DNA of 49,487 bases, taken from NCBI GenBank assembly GCA_904386005.1, contig CAJFKR010000008.1:1-49487 (forward strand), given 5' to 3'. The notes under the pieces are model-generated. The model did not search any database and was not told the origin of the DNA. It worked only from the letters and a program-made list of their open reading frames with translations. Both the position numbers and the translations under genes were made by a program. Each line of letters starts with the position of its first letter. Within the stretch, counting starts at the first letter, position 1. Source of the DNA: Candidatus Flemingiibacterium merdigallinarum. Lineage in GTDB: Bacteria > Bacillota > Clostridia > Oscillospirales > CAG-272. Below, in pieces: positions 29,705 to 38,550 of this stretch.

Positions 29705-29733
29705 ATTATAGTCGATATAGGCAGCTTTGTCAA
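29705..29733 (-). promoter_or_regulatory. promoter of SLH gene
   Basis: minus TTGACA-17 nt-TATAAT. Confidence 0.75.
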
Positions 29734-29828
29734 GCCTGATTGTATAAATAACGTGAGTTCGAGACGATTGTCGTATAATGGCACTATACAATATAAATAG
29801 TCCCGCTGTCAGCATTTTTTCCGAGCGG

Positions 29829-30722
29829 TCAGTCAGCCGCCTTGTCGCCAAAGATGTAGAGGTAGTAGTCCTCAAGCGTCGGAGCAACCTTGAGCGCGCC
29901 GTCGTGCGGCGGCTCGTCAGACAATACGCGCACAATCGCCTTTCCGCTCAGATCGTCGCGCGCGATGTTGATGACGCGCAGCCGCTCCTGTATCGACTGC
30001 ACCTCCGACTCACTACATGGGATATTCCATACCTTGCCGTCAATCCGACTCGACAGCTCGTGCGGAGCCGCGTTGTCGACGATGACTCCCTTTTTGAGCA
30101 TGACTACACTGCGTGCGATGAACTCGATATCCGACACCACGTGCGTCGCGATAACGACAATCTTGTTGAACGCGATTTTCGAGATGTAGTTGCGTATCGC
30201 GATCCTTTGCTTCGGGTCGAGACCGGCGGTCGGCTCGTCGAGTATCAGTATCTCGGGGGCGCCAAGCACAGCCTGCGCGAGCGTCAGTCTCTGCTTCATT
30301 CCGCCCGACAACGCGCCGATTTTGCGCCGTGGTACGTCGTCCAGCTCAACCGCGCTGAGGATTTCGGGTATCTGCGACTTTGCCGACGCTTTGTCCATTC
30401 CTTTGAGCGCGGCCATATACCACATGAAGCGCTCAACCGTGAAGTTCGGGTAAAGCCCCGGGTACTGCGGCATGAACCCGAGCTTTTCGCGGAAGCGGAC
30501 GCCCATTTTCAAAACGTCCTCGGTTACGCCGTCGTCGCTCGTGTAGCTGATAATCCCCGAATCGGCCTTGAGATTGTCGGTAATTATGTTCATCAGCGTC
30601 GACTTGCCCGAACCGTTCGGTCCGAGCAGCGCGTATATGCCCGGCTCAAGCTCCAGCGTGAAGTGGTCGAGCGCGAGATTTGTGCCGTAGGATTTAGTGA
30701 CACCGTTGATATTCAGCTTCAT
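29829..30722 (-). CDS. ABC transporter ATP-binding protein
   Basis: Walker A LLGPNGSGKSTLM, signature LSGGMKQRLTLAQAVLG, Walker B LILDEPTAGLD. Confidence 0.95.
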   Translation of the reverse strand: MKLNINGVTKSYGTNLALDHFTLELEPGIYALLGPNGSGKSTLMNIITDNLKADSGIISYTSDDGVTEDVLKMGVRFREKLGFMPQYPGLYPNFTVERFMWYMAALKGMDKASAKSQIPEILSAVELDDVPRRKIGALSGGMKQRLTLAQAVLGAPEILILDEPTAGLDPKQRIAIRNYISKIAFNKIVVIATHVVSDIEFIARSVVMLKKGVIVDNAAPHELSSRIDGKVWNIPCSESEVQSIQERLRVINIARDDLSGKAIVRVLSDEPPHDGALKVAPTLEDYYLYIFGDKAAD

Positions 30723-30846
30723 AGCTAACCTCCTTGTGTTATATTGTCAAACAAATGTAAAACCGCCTGTTTGCCATAAGACACAAATTAAATGACAATG
30801 CAGACAGCTCGTTTATTTCGCGGCTTTCTCGTTGTTCTTTATACAA

Positions 30847-30875
30847 AGTATACCATATAATTGTATCATTGTCAA
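30847..30875 (-). promoter_or_regulatory. promoter of ABC ATPase gene
   Basis: minus TTGACA-17 nt-TATACT. Confidence 0.7.
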
Positions 30876-30984
30876 GCGATATTGGATAATTGACAATATA
30901 CACAAAATCATCAAAGCGAAATTGTGTCAATCAACGAGATATTCTGCCAAGCCGGCATTATTTAGGTTCGTTTGAAGATTGGCA

Positions 30985-31013
30985 TTGACAAAATATACAT
31001 TTTATTATATAAT
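30985..31013 (+). promoter_or_regulatory. promoter of ara operon
   Basis: TTGACA-17 nt-TATAAT. Confidence 0.75.
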
Positions 31014-31087
31014 TAAGTCAGATTCAACCTCTATACCCGATATTCCCGCGCTGATATATGGTTCCGCGCTGACCACACCCCGAAAGG

Positions 31088-31123
31088 GAGAAAGGAAGCT
31101 TTATTAAAGCCACAGTTATATTT
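31088..31123 (+). promoter_or_regulatory. SD-hairpin-AUG leader of FGGY kinase
   Basis: GAGAAAGGA + GCTTT-ATT-AAAGC + CACAGTTATATTT + ATG. Confidence 0.65.
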
Positions 31124-32695
31124 ATGAAACACGACCAGACCACGACCGCGCTCGGCATCGAGCTCGGTTCGACACGTATAAAGGCAGTGCTGATAGCCCC
31201 GGACGCGACGCCTTTGGCTTCGGGCAGCTACGACTGGGAGAACGAGCTTGTCGACGGCTTGTGGACCTATTCGCTCGACGCGGTGCGGCTCGGTCTCCGG
31301 ACCGCGTATACAAACCTCGCCGCCGACTACAAGGAGAAATACGGCGAGGAGCTGACAAGCCCCGGCGCGATAGGCATATCGGCGATGGAACACGGCTACC
31401 TGCCGTTCGACATTGACGGCAATCTGCTCTGCCGCTTCCGCACCTGGCGCAACACGAACACCGGACGCGCCGCCGAAGCCCTGACCGAGTTGTTCGGTTT
31501 CAACATCCCGATGCGCTGGAGCATCGCGCACCTTTATCAGGCGATACTCGACAACGAGGAGCACGTACATAAGCTCGCGTTTCTGACTACTCTGTCGGGC
31601 TATGTACACAGACTTCTGACCGGACAGAAGGTGCTCGGAATCGGCGACGCGAGCGGTATGTTCCCGCTCGACAATAGAACGCATGACTATGACACCGGGA
31701 TGACGGAAAAATTCGACGCGATTCTCACCGAACGCGGATATGGCTTCAGACTCGGCGATATCCTTCCGAAGATACTCGAGGCCGGAGCCGACGCCGGACA
31801 TCTGACCGCCGACGGCGCGCAGCTGCTCGACCCGTCGGGCAAGCTCAAAGCCGGAATCCCGCTCTGCCCTCCCGAGGGCGACGCCGGAACCGGAATGGTC
31901 GCGACGAACAGCATACAGCCGCGCACCGGCAATGTCTCTGCCGGCACGTCGATATTTTCAATGCTCGTGCTCGAGCGCCCATTGTCGCGCGTCTACCCCG
32001 AGATTGACATTATCGCCACTCCCGACGGTCTTCCGGTCGCGATGGCGCACGGCAACACCTGCACGTCCGACCTCGACGCGTGGGTCAGGCTGTTCGGTCA
32101 GATGATCGAAGCCGCCGGCGCGAAGCTCGACAAACCTCGGTTGTACGACCTGTTCTATCAGTACGCGCTCGACGGCGAGCCCGACTGCGGCGGTCTTATC
32201 AATTACAACTATTTCGCCGGAGAGCCGGTCGCGAAGGTGGAGCGCGGCTGTCCGATGCTTGTCCGCCGCCCCGACTCGGCGTTCAGCTTCGCGAACCTCG
32301 CGCGAGCGCAGGTATATTCCGCGCTGTCGGTTTTGAAGCTCGGAATGGAGCTGCTCGAGGACGAAAAGGTCGAGCTTGACCGTATGCTCGGTCACGGCGG
32401 ACTGTTCAAGACGCCGGTCGTCGGACAGAAGCTGCTCGCCGCCGCGCTGAACACTCCGGTCGCGGTCATGGAGACCGCCGGAGAGGGCGGACCTTGGGGC
32501 ATGGCTCTGCTCGCGCTGTATATGCTGAACAACACAAGCAGCCTTGCCGACTTCCTCGACGGCATATTCAAGTCGGCGAAGCTGACGGTGATCGAGCCCG
32601 ACCCGACCGACGTCAAGGGTTTCGACGACTATATCAAGGTCTACAAGCAGGCGCTCGACGCCGAGCGCGCCGCGGCAGATGTCTTGGCGAAATAA
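31124..32695 (+). CDS. araB: FGGY-family carbohydrate kinase, probable L-ribulokinase
   Basis: GIELGSTRIKAVLI, GNVSAGTSIFSMLVLE; operonic with araA and araD. Confidence 0.75.
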   Translation: MKHDQTTTALGIELGSTRIKAVLIAPDATPLASGSYDWENELVDGLWTYSLDAVRLGLRTAYTNLAADYKEKYGEELTSPGAIGISAMEHGYLPFDIDGNLLCRFRTWRNTNTGRAAEALTELFGFNIPMRWSIAHLYQAILDNEEHVHKLAFLTTLSGYVHRLLTGQKVLGIGDASGMFPLDNRTHDYDTGMTEKFDAILTERGYGFRLGDILPKILEAGADAGHLTADGAQLLDPSGKLKAGIPLCPPEGDAGTGMVATNSIQPRTGNVSAGTSIFSMLVLERPLSRVYPEIDIIATPDGLPVAMAHGNTCTSDLDAWVRLFGQMIEAAGAKLDKPRLYDLFYQYALDGEPDCGGLINYNYFAGEPVAKVERGCPMLVRRPDSAFSFANLARAQVYSALSVLKLGMELLEDEKVELDRMLGHGGLFKTPVVGQKLLAAALNTPVAVMETAGEGGPWGMALLALYMLNNTSSLADFLDGIFKSAKLTVIEPDPTDVKGFDDYIKVYKQALDAERAAADVLAK

Positions 32696-32823
32696 ATTCA
32701 GCTGTTAAAATAAATTCAGCTGTCAATTGACATATGCAAAACTGCCGATCGAGTTATATACAGCTGTCGTAAAGATGTTCACAGCCGCCGATCGGCAATA
32801 TGACAAAACCGCCGTATACAGGC

Positions 32824-32866
32824 AGAAAGGCAGCTTTACCGCATCGCGGCAAAGTGGGTATTATAT
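32824..32866 (+). promoter_or_regulatory. SD-hairpin-AUG leader of araA
   Basis: AGAAAGG + CTTTaCCGC-ATC-GCGGcAAAG + linker + ATG. Confidence 0.65.
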
Positions 32867-34342
32867 ATGGGTATGAATAATTACGAATTTTGGTTTGTCG
32901 TGGGCAGTCAGTTCCTGTACGGTCCCGAGGTTCTCGAGACGGTGGACAGACGCGCGCATGAAATGGTCGACGTGATGAACGCGTCGGGCAGACTTCCCTG
33001 CAGGCTGGTCTACAAGCTGACTGTAAAGACGAGCGACGAGGCTGACAATGTGGTCAAAGCCGCGAACTACGACGACCGCTGCGCAGGTATCGTCACCTGG
33101 TGCCACACATTCAGCCCGTCGAAGCTCTGGATAGGAGGACTGTCGAGACTGCAAAAGCCGTGGTGCCACTTCGCAACGCAGTACAACCGCGAAATCCCGA
33201 ACGACGAGATCGACATGGACTTCATGAACTTAAATCAAGCCGCGCACGGCGACCGCGAGCACGGCTTCATCGGAGCGCGTCTGCGCGCGCCGCGCAAGGT
33301 CGTCGCCGGATACTGGCAGGACGAGGACACGCAGCTGCGGCTCGGCAGCTGGATGCGGACGGCGGTCGGAGCGGCGTTCAGCCGCGAGCTGCGCATTATG
33401 CGCTTCGGAGACAATATGCGCGACGTGGCTGTGACCGAGGGCGACAAGGTCGAGGTGCAGAAGAAGCTCGGATGGCAGGTCAACACCTGGCCGGTCGGAC
33501 TGCTTGTCGAGACTATGGACAAGGTCACAGATGCCGAGATTGACGCGCTGATGGACGAATATACCGCCGCGTATGACCTCGCGACCGACGACCTCGAAAC
33601 GGTGCGCTATCAGGCGCGCGAGGAGCTGGCGATGCAGAAGCTGCTCGACGAGAACAAGTGCCGCGCGTTCAGCAACACCTTCCAGGATCTGTATGGTATG
33701 CGTCAGCTGCCCGGGCTCGCGACGCAGCACCTGATGGCAAAGGGCATCGGCTACGGCGGCGAGGGCGACTGGAAGGTCGCCGGAATGACCGCGATACTTA
33801 AAGCGATGAGCGAGGGGATGACCGGCGGCACGGCGTTCATGGAGGACTACACCTACCACCTTGTCAAGGGCAATGAATACAGTCTTGGCGCGCATATGCT
33901 CGAGGTCTGCCCGAGCGTCGCGGCCGGACGTCCGCGAATCGAGGTTCACCCGCTCGGTATCGGCGACCGCGAGCCTCCGGCGAGACTGGTGTTCGAGGGT
34001 CACGCCGGGTCGGCTATCGTAGTCAGCCTTATCGATATGGGCGGCAGACTGCGGCTGATCTGTCAGGACATCGAGTGCGTCAAGCCGATCATGGATATGC
34101 CGAATCTACCGGTCGCGCGCGTGATGTGGCGTGCGATGCCCGACTTTGTGACCGGACTCGAGTGCTGGATCACCGCGGGCGGAGCGCACCACACAGTCTT
34201 TAGCTATGACGTCACCGCCGAGCAGATGCGCGACTGGGCGCGCATTATGGACATCGAGTTTGTCCATATAACTAAAGACACGACGGTAGAGAGCCTCGAA
34301 CACGACCTCATGCTCTCCGACCTTATGTGGAAGCTGAAATAA
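32867..34342 (+). CDS. araA: L-arabinose isomerase
   Basis: FWFVVGSQFLYGPEVLETV, MDFMNLNQAAHGDREHGFI motifs. Confidence 0.95.
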   Translation: MGMNNYEFWFVVGSQFLYGPEVLETVDRRAHEMVDVMNASGRLPCRLVYKLTVKTSDEADNVVKAANYDDRCAGIVTWCHTFSPSKLWIGGLSRLQKPWCHFATQYNREIPNDEIDMDFMNLNQAAHGDREHGFIGARLRAPRKVVAGYWQDEDTQLRLGSWMRTAVGAAFSRELRIMRFGDNMRDVAVTEGDKVEVQKKLGWQVNTWPVGLLVETMDKVTDAEIDALMDEYTAAYDLATDDLETVRYQAREELAMQKLLDENKCRAFSNTFQDLYGMRQLPGLATQHLMAKGIGYGGEGDWKVAGMTAILKAMSEGMTGGTAFMEDYTYHLVKGNEYSLGAHMLEVCPSVAAGRPRIEVHPLGIGDREPPARLVFEGHAGSAIVVSLIDMGGRLRLICQDIECVKPIMDMPNLPVARVMWRAMPDFVTGLECWITAGGAHHTVFSYDVTAEQMRDWARIMDIEFVHITKDTTVESLEHDLMLSDLMWKLK

Positions 34343-34376
34343 ACATTTCCGCGCCGAAATAACGCGGGTGAATATA

Positions 34377-34443
34377 TAGTGGTGAGTGAGGAGTTGAAAC
34401 CAAAATTTCCCGCGGAGATTTTTTATAGCTCCTCACGCTCCAC
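34377..34443. repeat. imperfect inverted repeat in araA-araD spacer
   Basis: GTGGtgaGTGAGGAG ... CTCCTCACgctCCAC arms. Confidence 0.5.
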
Positions 34444-34461
34444 AAATCAGAAAGGTTATTT

Positions 34462-35175
34462 ATGCTAAAGCAACTGAAACAGAAGGTCTATGAAGCCAAT
34501 ATGGAGCTCGTGCGGCATGGACTGGTCGTCTACACCTGGGGCAACGCCTCGGGGATCGACCGCGAGCGCGGGCTGGTCGTAATAAAGCCGTCGGGCGTCA
34601 AATACAGCGAGCTTACGCCCGAATCAATGGTCGTGCTCGACCTTGACGGCAGACGCGTCGAAGGCGAATTAAACCCCTCGTCCGACACCAAAACCCACCT
34701 CGAGCTCTACCGCGAGTTTCCCGAAATCGGCGGCGTCGTGCATACGCACAGCCGCGGCGCGGTCGCGTGGGCGCAGGCGGGCGAGGATATCCCCTGCTAC
34801 GGCACGACCCACGCCGACTACTTCGCCGGTCCGGTATACTGCACCCGCTCGCTCACAAAAGAGGAGATCGACAAGGACTACGAGCTGTATACTGGCAAGG
34901 TCATAGTCGAAACCCTGCGTGAGCATAAGCTCAATCCGAAGCACATACCGGCGATTCTCTGCCGCAATCATGGTCCGTTCACGTGGGGTCGGGACGCCGA
35001 CGAAGCGGTATACCACGCGGTAGTGCTCGAGGAGGTCGCGCACATGGCGGCAATGACACGTCAGATAAAGCCGGACGCCCCCGACGCGCCCGAGTCACTG
35101 CAAATGAAGCACTTTCTGCGAAAGCACGGCAAGAACGCGTATTACGGTCAGAACAAGCCGGACATTCAAGGGTGA
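34462..35175 (+). CDS. araD: L-ribulose-5-phosphate 4-epimerase
   Basis: [39 protein letters not shown]. Confidence 0.94.
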   Translation: MLKQLKQKVYEANMELVRHGLVVYTWGNASGIDRERGLVVIKPSGVKYSELTPESMVVLDLDGRRVEGELNPSSDTKTHLELYREFPEIGGVVHTHSRGAVAWAQAGEDIPCYGTTHADYFAGPVYCTRSLTKEEIDKDYELYTGKVIVETLREHKLNPKHIPAILCRNHGPFTWGRDADEAVYHAVVLEEVAHMAAMTRQIKPDAPDAPESLQMKHFLRKHGKNAYYGQNKPDIQG

Positions 35176-35179
35176 ATCA

Positions 35180-35311
35180 ACCGTATATCCAGACAGCGCA
35201 GCCGGACAATCAGGATTAAAAATACCATAAACCCGGTCAGCGCAGCCGGATAATCAGCATTGAATATACCGTAAACCCGGACAGATATAACTGAAATCCA
35301 TGTAGCATTTT
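35180..35311 (+). repeat. degenerate 44-bp tandem repeat
   Basis: units start at 35180 (ACCGTATATCC), 35224 (ACCATAAACCC), 35268 (ACCGTAAACCC); CAGCGCAGCCGGA shared by first two. Confidence 0.7.
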
Positions 35312-35426
35312 TCGGACAATCTGAACCAATTTACCGCCAATCCACATTAAATAAACTGACTGTGTGAACTGATTACTCCAGTCAATCCGAACAGAATCAA
35401 CCGAATGATCAGAACAAACCAATACT

Positions 35427-36896
35427 ATGAACTTTATATTCTTCTTCCCCGATGAAATGCGCGCTTCGAGCGTCTCCTGCTTTGGCAACAGCGTCGTAAA
35501 AATGCCGAACTATGACCGGCTCGCGTCAGAGGGAGTCTGTTTTGACGACTGCAGCGTGCAGAATCCGGTCTGCTCGCCGTCGCGCTGCTGTACAATGACC
35601 GGACTGTACCCGCACAACAACGGTCACCGCACACTCTGGCATCTGCTTCGACCTCATGAACCAAACCTGTTCGGCTACCTCAAGGACGCCGGATACGACA
35701 TCGCGTGGTACGGCAAGAACGACCTGTTTTCACAGGAGCTGCTCGACGAATACTGCGCTGATATATCCGAGAAGCGGAATGGATACAAGAGTATGCCGTC
35801 CCGACCGACCGGTCGGGTCAGCGGTCAAAGGAATCCCTACCCGCCTGACGACCCGCGCTATTATACGTTTTTATATTCACCGATACCCGAGCCGGACGGC
35901 GAGCTGCCGCTCGACATAAACGTCGCGCGCGGGATCGATTTCCTGCGCTCGCGTAAAGCCGGAGACAAGCCATTCTTTCTGTATCTTCCGCTGTCTATGC
36001 CCCACCCGCCGTATACCGCGCTCGAACGCTTCTACAATATGTATTCAGCTGAGCCGAACATACCGGTCGGAGCTGACGCAATCGGCGAGCCGATATACGC
36101 CGAGCTGATACGCCGCTACCGTCGGCTCGACAAGCTCGACGCGGATTTCTTCTCGAAGATATATTCGGTCTACCTCGGCATGAACAGCTACTGCGACTTC
36201 CTGCTCGGCGAACTGCTTGACGCGCTCGACGAGACCGGTCTCAAGGACGACACTACAATAATAGTCAGTTCTGACCACGGCGACTGGGCAGGCAGCCGCG
36301 GATTGGTCGAGAAGTGGCCGAATTCGATGTATGACGAGCTTGTCCGCGTGCCGCTGATCATCTATTCGCCCGGCTGCAAAGCCGGACACCGCGTGACCTC
36401 GCCAAATGAGCTGTTCGACATAATGCCGACAATACTCGAGCTTGCCGGAATCGAACCGAGACACACCCACTTCGCGCACTCGCTTTTGCCGATGCTGCGC
36501 GGCGGCAATGGCGACCCGAACCGCGCGGTATTCTGCGAGGGCGGCTACGACCCGCACGAGCCGCACTGCTCGGAGGCATACACCGGCAGCGAGCTACACG
36601 CCAAGGACCTGCTTGACCCGAACAACATCTACTACCCGAAGGTTCTGCAGCAGAAAGAGCATCCCGAGAGCGTATGCCGCACGGTTATGATAAAACAGAA
36701 CGGCTGGAAGCTCGTTCGACGCACGTCGGGCGACAATGGACTGTACAATCTGACAGCCGACCCGCATGAGCTTACGAATCTGTATAATCACACCGAATAC
36801 GACGACAAGCGGCGCGAGCTTGAGACGGCACTGCTCGACTGGTACATCAAAACCTCCGACACCGTTCCGACTACCGACGACCCGCGCGGATTCTGA
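35427..36896 (+). CDS. sulfatase
   Basis: CSPSR formylglycine signature in VCSPSRCCTMTGLYPH; VSSDHGDWAG. Confidence 0.92.
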   Translation: MNFIFFFPDEMRASSVSCFGNSVVKMPNYDRLASEGVCFDDCSVQNPVCSPSRCCTMTGLYPHNNGHRTLWHLLRPHEPNLFGYLKDAGYDIAWYGKNDLFSQELLDEYCADISEKRNGYKSMPSRPTGRVSGQRNPYPPDDPRYYTFLYSPIPEPDGELPLDINVARGIDFLRSRKAGDKPFFLYLPLSMPHPPYTALERFYNMYSAEPNIPVGADAIGEPIYAELIRRYRRLDKLDADFFSKIYSVYLGMNSYCDFLLGELLDALDETGLKDDTTIIVSSDHGDWAGSRGLVEKWPNSMYDELVRVPLIIYSPGCKAGHRVTSPNELFDIMPTILELAGIEPRHTHFAHSLLPMLRGGNGDPNRAVFCEGGYDPHEPHCSEAYTGSELHAKDLLDPNNIYYPKVLQQKEHPESVCRTVMIKQNGWKLVRRTSGDNGLYNLTADPHELTNLYNHTEYDDKRRELETALLDWYIKTSDTVPTTDDPRGF

Positions 36897-37088
36897 CCTT
36901 GCGGCATACGATTCAATCAAATTCAGCCTTACTATAAATATAACCGCGGTGCGTGATAAGTATCGGCAAATATCCTTGCCCTACCGACCAGCGCCGCGGT
37001 TATTTTACATTACGCCTGACATACCTTTGTATTATATGTTTTAGCTTTGCACTATACATCTCCAATTGTTCAAAGTTCAACAAAAATG

Positions 37089-37122
37089 CAAAAAACGCGC
37101 CACATCGCTGCGGTGCGTTTTT
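37089..37122 (-). terminator. terminator downstream of tRNA-Lys, possibly bidirectional
   Basis: AAACGCGCC-ACATCGCTGC-GGTGCGTTT flanked by A and T runs. Confidence 0.65.
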
Positions 37123-37198
37123 TGGTGAGCCACTGGAGATTCGAACTCCAGACCCTTTGATTAAAAGTCAAATGCTCTGCCTACTGAGCTAGTGGCTC
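37123..37198 (-). tRNA. tRNA-Lys(TTT)
   Basis: GAGCCACTAGCTCAGTAGGCAGAGCATTTGACTTTTAATCAAAGGGTCTGGAGTTCGAATCTCCAGTGGCTCACCA, CCA encoded. Confidence 0.97.
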
Positions 37199-37325
37199 AT
37201 ATCAAGTACTGATTTTCAAGTACTTTAGTATTATACCACATCTGAAAGCGTTTGTCAATAGGTTTCGCCATTGTTTCCAATCAGTTCACAATATATTTTC
37301 GTGGCAACCCCGACATATCGCAGCG

Positions 37326-38396
37326 TCACCTCGACAGCTCCTGACAAAAATCGGCGACAATACGCTGTATGAATTCGTCCTCCGCACCGTTTTCGCGCAG
37401 CTGCAAATGAGTGTGCTCAATATGAATTTCGGGAATAATAATATCAACAGTGAAGCATTCGTCAACCAGCTTGAATTCGGAATCCCAGCCATGTGCGTCG
37501 GCAATCTGCGCGCAAAGCATGAGCTCAATCAAGAACAGATTGTCACGTCCGGTCATGTATTTTACCAAATCATCAAGCGACGACACATCTATAAGCTCGG
37601 TCTGTGCCGTATTGATCCGAAAGGATATCGTTATGCTGCCATTCTTCACTCCGCAGCTCACATCTACCACGTTGTTTTTTGACAATCTTATCAAATTGAA
37701 TACCATGCCGCATATAAAGAGCGAAAACCTCTTGTGATTACACTTGCAGTAGAATATGGCAGGTTCTGGTTTGAAATTCATCTTGCAGCCATACACGGGC
37801 AGAGACATTTCGCAGATATTTGACATAGTCGTCAGCAGCGCGTTGACCGAAACCTCATCGCCGTCCAGCGCTTCATCCGTGAGATTGTTGTATAGCGCCG
37901 TCGCAATATGCTGCTTGATTCTGATCATGCGTATACAGCTGCGATCAAACCGAAACGCTTCCTCTTGTTTCGATGTGTGGAGCAGCTGGTAAATCAACTC
38001 GCCCAAACGCCGCTGCTCCGCGGCGAGTCCGGCGCTGATAATTTCATTCTCGTTACATTCGGGCGGCAATGTAATTCCATCGTCCAAAAGCAGTGCGATA
38101 TAGCTGTCTCTGCTTAGCTTACCGCTATACGCAATTATGTCGTAGGCTTTATTGTCAAAATAGATGCTGCCTCTGATTCCATCCCTTCCGGCTTTCGAGA
38201 TATCGTTTATAAGACTCATTTCCAGATGCGGCGTGAGGTTGGTTCCCACAATCGGGCGCTTGAGTGCTCGCTCCGCGCCGGAGCTTTTCATACAAACGTG
38301 CAATTTGGAGTCGCACAAAAACAGAATCGCCCCTGTGCAGGACAGCGCCGAGCTCTTGGCATTCTGACTTAGACGTGTATTATACTGGGTTTTCAT
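37326..38396 (-). CDS. sensor-like protein with degenerate histidine-kinase ATPase-like C-terminus
   Basis: FLIELMLCAQIADAHGWDSEF resembles a HATPase G2-like region; no clear H-box found. Confidence 0.4.
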   Translation of the reverse strand: MKTQYNTRLSQNAKSSALSCTGAILFLCDSKLHVCMKSSGAERALKRPIVGTNLTPHLEMSLINDISKAGRDGIRGSIYFDNKAYDIIAYSGKLSRDSYIALLLDDGITLPPECNENEIISAGLAAEQRRLGELIYQLLHTSKQEEAFRFDRSCIRMIRIKQHIATALYNNLTDEALDGDEVSVNALLTTMSNICEMSLPVYGCKMNFKPEPAIFYCKCNHKRFSLFICGMVFNLIRLSKNNVVDVSCGVKNGSITISFRINTAQTELIDVSSLDDLVKYMTGRDNLFLIELMLCAQIADAHGWDSEFKLVDECFTVDIIIPEIHIEHTHLQLRENGAEDEFIQRIVADFCQELSR

Positions 38397-38410
38397 TTTT
38401 CCACCTTTGG

Positions 38411-38446
38411 AATTTTACAATCATACTTAATTTTACAATCATACTT
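38411..38446. repeat. perfect 18-bp tandem duplication upstream of sensor-like gene
   Basis: AATTTTACAATCATACTT x2. Confidence 0.95.
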
Positions 38447-38550
38447 ATTTGTAAATATCAGGATAATTGTCGTGCTATCCTTTACATCGAAAACAGTTCA
38501 AAACAATATCAGTTGGCTTTATGCGGATACGACATCGTATCGATTTAAAA

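Noticed and set aside
29778-30728. 316-aa plus-strand ORF opposite the ABC ATPase
   Set aside because: The minus strand carries unambiguous Walker A/B and signature motifs with RBS and promoter.
35180-35311. 44-bp repeats as a CRISPR array
   Set aside because: No spacers between units, units diverge along their full length, no cas genes in the window.
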